Below are positions 1 to 5,725 of a stretch of 7,577 nucleotides of DNA, one piece after another. Below the pieces are notes generated by a model that worked only from the letters and a program-made list of their open reading frames with translations, had not been told where the DNA came from and did not search any database. The stretch covers positions 1 through 7,577 of the forward strand of contig NZDC01000016.1 in assembly GCA_002689985.1 (NCBI GenBank), in the 5' to 3' direction. The DNA is from Candidatus Pacearchaeota archaeon. GTDB lineage: Archaea > Nanobdellota > Nanobdellia > Pacearchaeales > GW2011-AR1. The position numbers and the translations under genes were made by a program. The number at the start of each line of letters is the position of its first letter. Positions within the stretch are counted from its first letter, which is position 1.

Positions 1-2942
1 CTAAATATGATCCAGATGAAGAAGAAATTAAAAGATATGCAACAGAAAATAGAGATTATCATGAAAGAATTACTAATTTACAATATTTTCCAACAGAAGA
101 AGAAATGTTTTTTCTAGCAAAAAACATCCCTTTTCAAATTTCAGGAGAACCAACAGAGAAATTAGAAGCATCAAACTATAAAAATTTGAGTAGAGTTGAA
201 ACTAATTATCTCAGGGGAGGAATGTGTTTGATTTTTTCAGAAGGATTAGCGCAAAAAGCACCAAAAGCATTTAGATTGTTAAATAAAGCAAAGAAAAAAG
301 GGCTTATCACAACAGGGTTTGACTTTTTAGAAGAGTATCTAGAATTACATGAGAAAAGAAATATGGGAAAAACAGATGATTCTCCAGCATATATACAGGA
401 TTTAGTTGCAGGACGTCCTGTTTTTGGTCATCCTTCAAGATCAGGTGCATTTAGATTTAGATATGGGAGATCTAGAAATAGTGGATTTAGTGCAGTTTCA
501 ATACATCCTGCAACAATGGCAATTACTGATGGATTTATTGCAACAGGAACTCAATTAAAAACAGAAAAACCAATTAAGGGAAGTGTTGCAACTTCATGCG
601 ATTCAATTGATGGGCCAATTGTTAAATTATTTAATGGAAGTGTAAAAAAACTCGAAACAAAAGAAGAAGCAAAAAGACTATATCCAGATGTTGAAGAAAT
701 AATTTATTTGGGAGATATCTTATTTTCTTTTGGAGATGTGTTAAATAGAAATTCTAATTTAATTAAACCAGGATATGTTGAAGAATGGTGGAAATTAGAT
801 TTAAGAGAAAAAGAGCCTAATTTAGAAAAAGAGATAGATTCCTTTAATATTTCCTTTGAAAAAGCAGCAGAAATAAGTAAAAAACACGAAATTCCTTTAC
901 ATCCAAGCTATATTTTCTATTGGACAGAGATTTCTACAGATTATTTTATTGGATTGATTGAATGGTTAAAACATTCAAAAATCAATAATAAATTAATACT
1001 TCCATTTAATAAAACAGAGCAAGAAAAATATTATTTAGGTAAAAGAGCTTTAGAATTATTGGGAATAGAACATATTGTTACAATTGAAAATGTTGTTTTG
1101 GATGAAGAAAATAGTAAAGCACTTTTTGCTAATTTGGGAGTTGATTTTAACTTAATAAATAATGAAAATTTTTTATTGAAAGATATTTTTGATGTAAGTA
1201 ATTACAATTTAAACAATTCTGTTTTTGAAATTGTTAGTTCTGTTTCTGATTTTGTGATAAAAAACAAGGCAGGAGATTTTATTGGCACAAGAATGGGAAG
1301 GCCTGAAAAGGCAAAGCTTAGAAAACTTGCAGGAAGTCCAAATGTCTTATTTCCTGTTGGAAAAGAGGGGGGAAGATTAAGAAGTATTCAAACAGCATGT
1401 GAAGAAGGCAATGTTAAAAGCAATTTTCCAATATTTCATTGTAAAAAATGCAATAAAGAGACAATTTATCCTATTTGTGAGAATTGTGGGGATAAATCTG
1501 AGAAAGTATTCTATTGTTTTGAGTGTAAAGAGAAATTTATTAATGAAGTTTGTCCAGAACATGAGAAATCTAGGCCTTATTCCTATCAATCTTTAGATAT
1601 AAACCATTATTTTAATAAAGCTAGAGAGAAAATTGGGCTTGGAAAGTCTGAAATTCCTTTGTTAATTAAAGGAATTAGAGGCACATCATCATCAGAGCAT
1701 AAAATGGAAAATCTTTCTAAAGGAATTTTAAGAGCAAAACATAATTTGCAGGTAAATAAAGATGGAACAATAAGATTTGATGCAACTGAGTTACCGCTCG
1801 TTTCTTTTAAGCCAAAAGAGATTTCAGTAAGTATAGAACAACTAAAAAAATTAGGTTATGATAAAGATATATATAATAAAGAACTTGTTAATGAAAATCA
1901 AATTTTAGAATTAATGCCGCACGACATTTTACTTCCAAGTTCTAGAAATTGTTCAGATGAAAGAGCAGATGAAGTTTTTATTAAAATGTGTAATTTTATT
2001 GATGATTTATTAATTAAGTTTTATGGGTTAAAACCTTTTTATAATGTTAAAAAAAGAGAAGATTTAATTGGAAAACTTGGAGTTTGTATGGCTCCCCATA
2101 ATTGTGCTGGAGTTGCTTGCAGAATTATTGGTTTTTCAAATACTCAAGGCCTTTTAGCAAGCCCATATATGCATGCTGCAATAAGAAGAGATTGTGATGG
2201 AGATGAAGCCGCAATTATGTTATTAATGGATGTTTTATTGAATTTTTCTAGGGAATTTCTACCTAGTCATAGGGGAGGAACACAGGATGCTCCATTAGTT
2301 TTAAATGCAAAAATTGATGCAGGAGAAGTGGATGACCAAATTTTAGATTTTGAATTAGTTAATGAATATCCTATTGAACTTTATAGACTTGCTGAACAAG
2401 GAAAACATTCATCTGAAGTAAAAATTAAAACAGTTGATTCTGTTTTAAATAAAGGAGAAAACCCCTTTATTAATATAGGTTTTACTCACGATACAGATAA
2501 TTTTAATGATGGAGTTGTTTGTTCTTCATATAAAACTCTTGAAACAATGAAGGATAAAGTAAGGCATCAAATGGAGCTTGTTGAAAAAATAAGAGCGGCA
2601 GATACAACAGATACTGCAAGATTAATCATTGAAAGGCATTTTATAAGAGATATGAGGGGTAATTTAAGGAAATTTTCTATGCAAGGATTTAGATGTGTTG
2701 CTTGTAATGAAATTATGAGAAGACCTCCTTTAACAGGAGTTTGTTCTAAATGTAAGGGAAAGATAATTTTTACAATTCATGAAGGCGGAATAAAAAAATA
2801 TCTTGAACCTGCACTTGACTTAGCTAATAAATATAATTTATCTCCTTATATTAAGCAAAGTTTAGAACTTACTAAAAGATATATTGATTCTGTTTTTGGA
2901 AAAGAAATCGAAAAACAAGAAGCATTAGGTAAATGGTTTTAA
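1..2942 (+). CDS. polC: DNA polymerase II (PolD) large subunit DP2, 5'-truncated by window edge
   Basis: This is the catalytic subunit of the archaeal replicative polymerase PolD, which works with the DP1 exonuclease subunit (not in this window). The frame is open to the left edge: codons from position 3 already read as DP2, including a YFPTEEEM stretch before the first ATG at 105, so that ATG is not the start. About 979 residues are visible; the family usually has about 1,100-1,250. Family hallmarks are the RVETNYLRGG block, GRPVFGHPSRSGAFRFRYGR (about 408-467), a double zinc module with four Cys/His pairs (1440-1562), APHNCAG (about 2091-2111), the catalytic block RRDCDGDEAA (2184-2213) and a C-terminal CxxC...CxxC zinc motif (2694-2753). 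The protein ends in QEALGKWF, a PCNA-interacting (PIP) motif. No intein interrupts the frame. It converges on the permease gene with a 43-bp gap. The identification is near certain from family knowledge; oddities in the active-site motif are reported as a finding. Confidence 0.97.
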   Translation, partial: KYDPDEEEIKRYATENRDYHERITNLQYFPTEEEMFFLAKNIPFQISGEPTEKLEASNYKNLSRVETNYLRGGMCLIFSEGLAQKAPKAFRLLNKAKKKGLITTGFDFLEEYLELHEKRNMGKTDDSPAYIQDLVAGRPVFGHPSRSGAFRFRYGRSRNSGFSAVSIHPATMAITDGFIATGTQLKTEKPIKGSVATSCDSIDGPIVKLFNGSVKKLETKEEAKRLYPDVEEIIYLGDILFSFGDVLNRNSNLIKPGYVEEWWKLDLREKEPNLEKEIDSFNISFEKAAEISKKHEIPLHPSYIFYWTEISTDYFIGLIEWLKHSKINNKLILPFNKTEQEKYYLGKRALELLGIEHIVTIENVVLDEENSKALFANLGVDFNLINNENFLLKDIFDVSNYNLNNSVFEIVSSVSDFVIKNKAGDFIGTRMGRPEKAKLRKLAGSPNVLFPVGKEGGRLRSIQTACEEGNVKSNFPIFHCKKCNKETIYPICENCGDKSEKVFYCFECKEKFINEVCPEHEKSRPYSYQSLDINHYFNKAREKIGLGKSEIPLLIKGIRGTSSSEHKMENLSKGILRAKHNLQVNKDGTIRFDATELPLVSFKPKEISVSIEQLKKLGYDKDIYNKELVNENQILELMPHDILLPSSRNCSDERADEVFIKMCNFIDDLLIKFYGLKPFYNVKKREDLIGKLGVCMAPHNCAGVACRIIGFSNTQGLLASPYMHAAIRRDCDGDEAAIMLLMDVLLNFSREFLPSHRGGTQDAPLVLNAKIDAGEVDDQILDFELVNEYPIELYRLAEQGKHSSEVKIKTVDSVLNKGENPFINIGFTHDTDNFNDGVVCSSYKTLETMKDKVRHQMELVEKIRAADTTDTARLIIERHFIRDMRGNLRKFSMQGFRCVACNEIMRRPPLTGVCSKCKGKIIFTIHEGGIKKYLEPALDLANKYNLSPYIKQSLELTKRYIDSVFGKEIEKQEALGKWF
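1440..1562 (+). other. DP2 internal double zinc-binding module
   Basis: The encoded segment contains CKKC, CENC, CFEC and CPEH, four evenly spaced pairs of Cys/His ligands. This is enough for two structural zinc sites, as in other DP2 proteins. Zinc binding is inferred from the ligand pattern. Confidence 0.8.
2184..2213 (+). other. DP2 catalytic Asp motif
   Basis: The codons read RRDCDGDEAA. The two catalytic aspartates of the D-G-D core, equivalent to Asp956 and Asp958 of Pyrococcus abyssi DP2, are at 2196-2198 and 2202-2204. From memory, the usual euryarchaeal form is NCDGDED, so the flanking Asn is Asp here and the last Asp is Ala. The core needed for nucleotidyl transfer is intact. Confidence 0.85.
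2694..2753 (+). other. DP2 C-terminal zinc finger
   Basis: The segment reads CVAC...CSKC around an RRPPLTG core. This matches the conserved C-terminal CxxC/CxxC module of DP2, which helps hold the DP1-DP2 assembly together. Zinc binding is inferred from the pattern and the family. Confidence 0.85.
2916..2942 (+). other. PCNA-interacting (PIP) motif at the DP2 C-terminus
   Basis: The last eight codons encode QEALGKWF, followed at once by TAA. This fits the consensus Q-x-x-[LIM]-x-x-[FW]-[FW] exactly. C-terminal PIP motifs that bind the PCNA sliding clamp are known in PolD large subunits, so the role is well supported by motif and position. Confidence 0.8.
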
Positions 2943-2951
2943 TTTAAGAAT

Positions 2952-2957
2952 AAAAAA
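2952..2957 (-). terminator. T-tract terminator behind the permease gene
   Basis: Six A residues on the plus strand give a T6 run on the minus strand, 29 nt past the permease stop codon. Together with the opposite T7 run, it gives each of the two convergent genes an oligo-T exit signal within the same 43-bp gap. Support is compositional only. Confidence 0.35.
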
Positions 2958-2969
2958 CAGTTATTTGCA

Positions 2970-2976
2970 TTTTTTT
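2970..2976 (+). terminator. T-tract terminator behind the DP2 gene
   Basis: A run of seven T residues lies 28 nt after the DP2 stop codon in the short convergent gap. Archaeal RNA polymerase terminates at U-rich tracts without needing a hairpin, and none is obvious here. The assignment rests on position and composition only, in an AT-rich background. Confidence 0.4.
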
Positions 2977-2985
2977 CATAAATAT

Positions 2986-4176
2986 TTATAAAAATAAATA
3001 AAAAATAATTGTGGGAAGTAATAAACAACCCATCATATTTGTTCTTCTCACATTTAAATTTATACAATAAATTCCAGTAAAAGTTGATGCTATTAAAACA
3101 GCTAATCCTAAAAATCCAGATAATAGAAAAACAAGAGTTATAAGGATAAATAAGGTTCCTAATGAAAGATATGTATAATTCACCTTTCCCATGTGAATTG
3201 AGAAAAATTCAGCTAGAAAGATTGTCAAAAAATATGAAATTATCCCGCTAATAAGGACAATTGACAAAATTAATATCAACATCTCAATTGTAGGATCTCC
3301 TATTAATTCTTTGATTGCAACTGTTGCTCCGGTTCTTGTTCTTGAAATAACATATAATGAGATAAATGAAAAACCCATAACTAGAGTATTTGTTGCACCA
3401 ATTAAAACTAAAAATCCTTTTTTATCTTTTGTTCTTGAAATAGTATTGCCAATAATTGCTGCCTGTCCACTTCCAAGACCTGGAAGAAAACTACATAATG
3501 GAGAAGCACATACAGCACCCATTATTGGAGAAAAAAGCTTTGTTTTTGGCTTTGTTATTTCTTGTTTTGGGATTTGTGTATTATTTTTAATATTCATAAG
3601 TAAGGTAGAACTACCAAAAAGACCAGTAAGCAAGGGCAATAGTGGTTCAGATAACTCCATATTTAATATAGTCCACCCTAAAAATCCTGCAAGTAAAAAG
3701 ACAAATAATGCGGTTAATTTTTTACTTTCTAAAGATATTAAAAAAATTGAAACAAATATCAATAAATAAGGAATAAAATTTTTTATAAAATCATAAGTTT
3801 TTGAAATTGCTAAAATTGAAGGATATGTAATGAAAATTAAAATGAAAATTGCAGCTAAACTCCCATATGCTGTTAAAAGTATTGCTTCATATCCTTGCCC
3901 TTTTTTTAATAATTCATGCCCTGGAAGAACAGATAATTCTGTTTCTGTATCAGGACATCCTAAATAAACTGAGGGAATAAAGTCACAAAATGAGTGGCAA
4001 ATAGTCATAGAAACAATAAAAACTACAAAATAAGTAGGATTTACTCCGCTAAGTAAAGAAGCAGATAAAGAAATAAGAAAAACTCCAATCAAATTTGTAT
4101 GAATTCCCGGAGTTAGACCTGTTATTGTTCCAAAGAATATACCTAACAATAATGCGATGATTATTTCAATTAACAT
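2986..4176 (-). CDS. TctA/DUF112-like archaeal multi-pass membrane permease
   Basis: This is a 396-residue, highly hydrophobic protein with roughly ten predicted membrane segments. It resembles the archaeal branch of the TctA (DUF112, COG1784-like) family, the large membrane subunit of tripartite tricarboxylate-type transporters. Two related proline-glycine motifs mark the two pseudo-symmetric halves: LTPGIHTN at residues 21-28 and FLPGLGSGQAA at residues 230-240. Between them are SVYLGCPDTETELSVLPGHE (69-88), also typical of the family, and a charged loop of K/T/P at about 195-214. No TctB-like small subunit or TctC-like binding protein is nearby, as expected for the archaeal stand-alone form, so the substrate is unknown. 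Length is normal for the archaeal group and shorter than bacterial TctA (about 500). The ATG at 4176 begins directly with a hydrophobic segment and lies 25 nt from a TATA-like element. The gene is transcribed divergently from the TyrRS gene. Confidence 0.8.
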   Translation of the reverse strand: MLIEIIIALLLGIFFGTITGLTPGIHTNLIGVFLISLSASLLSGVNPTYFVVFIVSMTICHSFCDFIPSVYLGCPDTETELSVLPGHELLKKGQGYEAILLTAYGSLAAIFILIFITYPSILAISKTYDFIKNFIPYLLIFVSIFLISLESKKLTALFVFLLAGFLGWTILNMELSEPLLPLLTGLFGSSTLLMNIKNNTQIPKQEITKPKTKLFSPIMGAVCASPLCSFLPGLGSGQAAIIGNTISRTKDKKGFLVLIGATNTLVMGFSFISLYVISRTRTGATVAIKELIGDPTIEMLILILSIVLISGIISYFLTIFLAEFFSIHMGKVNYTYLSLGTLFILITLVFLLSGFLGLAVLIASTFTGIYCINLNVRRTNMMGCLLLPTIIFYLFL

Positions 4177-4188
4177 TTTATCAAATAC

Positions 4189-4198
4189 TTTATAAAAT
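4189..4198 (+). promoter_or_regulatory. TATA box for the TyrRS gene
   Basis: TTTATAAAAT is centred about 24-25 nt upstream of the ATG at 4218, which fits a leaderless transcript starting at or next to the start codon. The A-rich sequence just upstream could act as the TFB recognition element. This spacing favours the ATG at 4218 over the in-frame ATG at 4224. Confidence 0.55.
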
Positions 4199-4205
4199 AT
4201 ATATT
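4197..4205 (-). promoter_or_regulatory. TATA-like promoter element for the permease gene
   Basis: The minus strand reads AATATATAT, centred about 25 nt before the permease ATG at 4176. That is the spacing expected for a leaderless archaeal transcript, and no Shine-Dalgarno sequence lies in between. It overlaps the TyrRS promoter on the other strand. Confidence 0.45.
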
Positions 4206-4217
4206 ATTTGTTGTTCT

Positions 4218-5240
4218 ATGGTTATGAGTGTTGATAAAAGAATTGAATTGATAACTCGGAATCTTCAGGAAATTATCGGAGAGAAAGAATTATATAAGAA
4301 ATTAAAATCAAAAAAAGAATTTTCTATTTATTGGGGAACTATGCCTACTGGACCAGTTTCATTAGCTTATTTTTTCCCTATGTTGAAAATTTCAGATTTT
4401 TTAAAAGCAGGAATTAAAGTGAAGATCTTATTGGCTGATTTACATTCTGCCTTAGATGGAGTTTCTTGGGATTTATTAGAGAAAAGGTATAAATATTATG
4501 AAATGGCAATTAATCTTATTTTGAAGACCATTGGAACAGATACAAAAAATTTAGAATTTGTTAAAGGAAGTAAATTTCAATTAAATAAAAATTATTTTAA
4601 TGATTTATTAAAATTAAGCACTTTTACCACAGTAAATAAGGCAAAACACTCTGCTTCAGAAGCAGTTAAAACTGCCAGAGATAATCCTAAATTAGCTGGT
4701 TTAATTTATCCTTTAATGCAGGCTCTTGATGAAGAATATCTTAAAGCCGATGCGCAATTTGCAGGCCTTGATCAGAGGAAAATAATGGCATATGCAAGAG
4801 ACTTTCTACCAAAAATAGATTATAAACAAAGAATTGAATTAATGAGTCCTATGATAAGAGGTTTAATAGGGAAACAAATGAGTTCGAGTATAGAAGGGAG
4901 TAAGATAGATTTATTAGATGATGAAAAAACAGTTAGAAATAAAATTAATAAAGCAGAATATATTGCAGGAAATCTGGATAATGGAATAATCTCTTTATTA
5001 AAATATTTAATAATGGTTTTGAAGAAAGATAATGGGAAAAAATTTGTTGTTGAGAGGGAGAAAAAATATGGAGGAAATTTAGAATATTCTAATTATAATG
5101 AAGTCGAAAAAGATTTTATTAATAAAAAAATACATCCTCTTGATTTAAAAAATGCAGTTGCAAAAGAAATTAACCTTTTACTAACTAACTTTAGGAATAA
5201 TAAAAAATTGAAAGAATTCTTCAAAAAAGCTTATAGTTAA
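4218..5240 (+). CDS. tyrS: Tyrosyl-tRNA synthetase, archaeal/eukaryotic type, with degenerate signature motifs
   Basis: This class I aminoacyl-tRNA synthetase attaches tyrosine to tRNA-Tyr. The 340-residue sequence follows the catalytic and anticodon-binding domains of the eukaryotic cytosolic enzyme closely: YWGTMPTG at 38-45, FLKAG...ILLADLHS, YPLMQALDEEYLKADAQF (about 166-183), GLDQRK, SKIDLLDD, and an HPLDLKNAVA tail block. Residues expected to hold tyrosine (the Tyr of YWGT, the Y, Q and D of YPLMQALD, the Q of AQF) are present. Both ATP-handling signatures are altered. The HIGH equivalent, HVAY in human TyrRS, is SLAY (residues 48-51, nt 4359-4370), and KMSSS is QMSSS (220-224, nt 4875-4889). 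Length is near that of complete archaeal enzymes (about 306-350). The ATG at 4218 fits the TATA spacing. A second TyrRS tail follows the stop codon as a relic. Family assignment is very secure; full catalytic activity is less so. Confidence 0.93.
   Translation: MVMSVDKRIELITRNLQEIIGEKELYKKLKSKKEFSIYWGTMPTGPVSLAYFFPMLKISDFLKAGIKVKILLADLHSALDGVSWDLLEKRYKYYEMAINLILKTIGTDTKNLEFVKGSKFQLNKNYFNDLLKLSTFTTVNKAKHSASEAVKTARDNPKLAGLIYPLMQALDEEYLKADAQFAGLDQRKIMAYARDFLPKIDYKQRIELMSPMIRGLIGKQMSSSIEGSKIDLLDDEKTVRNKINKAEYIAGNLDNGIISLLKYLIMVLKKDNGKKFVVEREKKYGGNLEYSNYNEVEKDFINKKIHPLDLKNAVAKEINLLLTNFRNNKKLKEFFKKAYS
5145..5162 (+). repeat. 18-nt direct repeat, copy 1 (inside the TyrRS gene)
   Basis: TTAAAAAATGCAGTTGCA encodes LKNAVA of the TyrRS tail. 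An identical copy lies 115 nt downstream at 5260-5277. Both copies encode the same peptide, so the repeat reflects homologous coding sequence rather than a mobile-element end. Confidence 0.85.
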
Positions 5241-5241
5241 A

Positions 5242-5370
5242 AATCTACACCCCTATGACTTAAAAAATGCAGTTGCAGAATCATTAATTAAGGTTCTTGA
5301 ACCAGTTAGAAAACACATGTCAAAAAAAAGTGTAGTTGAATTAAAAAAATTAATTGATAAGATAGATTAA
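5242..5370 (+). pseudogene. Orphan C-terminal tail of a second tyrosyl-tRNA synthetase
   Basis: Immediately after the TyrRS stop codon (5238-5240), in the +1 frame, the sequence reads NLHPYDLKNAVAESLIKVLE, then PVRKHMSKKS and about 15 more residues to a TAA at 5368-5370. It matches the TyrRS C-terminus: the methanogen enzyme ends HPMDLKNAVAEELIKILEPIRKRL-like, given here from memory and shared over its whole length with this piece. It is therefore more canonical than the upstream gene's own tail, which lacks the EP[IV]R motif. No catalytic domain, start codon or promoter goes with it, and the frame is open only back to 5212. It is probably the remnant of a displaced or duplicated tyrS. A frameshifted extension of the upstream gene is the main alternative. 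Confidence 0.75.
5260..5277 (+). repeat. 18-nt direct repeat, copy 2 (in the TyrRS tail relic)
   Basis: This is an identical copy of TTAAAAAATGCAGTTGCA from 5145-5162, again encoding LKNAVA but in a different frame relative to the upstream gene. The identity extends imperfectly to the left (GAT versus GAC), and the flanks have otherwise diverged at nucleotide level while protein similarity continues. Confidence 0.85.
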
Positions 5371-5376
5371 ATTTTG

Positions 5377-5637
5377 TTATTTACTTTTATCATATTTTCC
5401 TTTCTTTTTCTTATCATAAAAACCTGTTTCTTTGTTTTTCTTATCAATATATTCAATCATTTTTCCCGCTCCAGGAATTCCCATACCTTGATCTAAAACT
5501 TTTCCTGCAATATCTTTTGCTTTTTTATGGTCTTCTTCAGTACCCTTATCTACTTTTGTTGCTTTTTCATATAACCTTTTGACTTTTTCTTTAAATTTAT
5601 TGCTTTTTCCATAAGAAGGAGATGGCGCCGCAACCAA
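5377..5637 (-). CDS. Small lysine-rich hypothetical protein, possibly exported or membrane-anchored
   Basis: I do not recognise this family. The 86-residue reading starts at a TTG codon (5635-5637), since no in-frame ATG exists. The protein is highly basic: a K/E-rich, probably helical first part (KFKEKVKRLYEKATKVDK), a glycine-containing middle (GMGIPGAG) and a lysine-rich end (DKKKKGKYDKSK). The frame stays open 16 codons upstream of the TTG, back to a TAA at 5686-5688. Those codons encode a Lys followed by a hydrophobic stretch (INLLSTGIIISGLVAAPS), which looks like a signal peptide or membrane anchor. The only nearby ATG, at 5684, is one base out of frame with it. The gene is tandem with the GTPase gene upstream but has a TATA-like element in the gap. 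Its many AAA codons give oligo-T runs on the plus strand, which may also terminate tyrS transcription. Coding status is likely but not certain. Confidence 0.6.
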   Translation of the reverse strand: MVAAPSPSYGKSNKFKEKVKRLYEKATKVDKGTEEDHKKAKDIAGKVLDQGMGIPGAGKMIEYIDKKNKETGFYDKKKKGKYDKSK

Positions 5638-5708
5638 ACCACTAATTATAATTCCAGTACTTAATAAATTAATCCCTTTCCCATTTTATATTATTAATGA
5701 TTTAAATA

Positions 5709-5716
5709 TTTATAAA
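5709..5716 (-). promoter_or_regulatory. TATA box for the small lysine-rich gene
   Basis: TTTATAAA (palindromic) lies between the GTPase stop codon and the small gene. Its centre is about 28 nt from the ATG at 5684 but about 75 nt from the TTG at 5637. The spacing therefore supports translation starting at or near 5684. The region is very AT-rich, so chance matches are easy. Confidence 0.4.
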
Positions 5717-5725
5717 TTTTTTTAA

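Noticed and set aside
1377..1596. Open frames on both strands inside the DP2 gene
   Set aside because: They overlap the conserved zinc module of DP2 in other frames and show no family features.
2090..2300. Possible intein in the DP2 active-site region
   Set aside because: Some archaeal DP2 genes carry inteins, but here the reading runs without interruption through all conserved blocks.
3311..3769. 152-codon plus-strand open frame
   Set aside because: It lies wholly antisense to the permease gene, whose family motifs and hydrophobicity are clear. The plus-strand translation has no recognisable domain and no promoter.
5145..5277. The 18-nt direct repeat as a mobile-element or attachment-site duplication
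   Set aside because: Both copies encode the same TyrRS peptide and protein similarity continues past the repeat. Homologous gene tails explain it better than target-site duplication.
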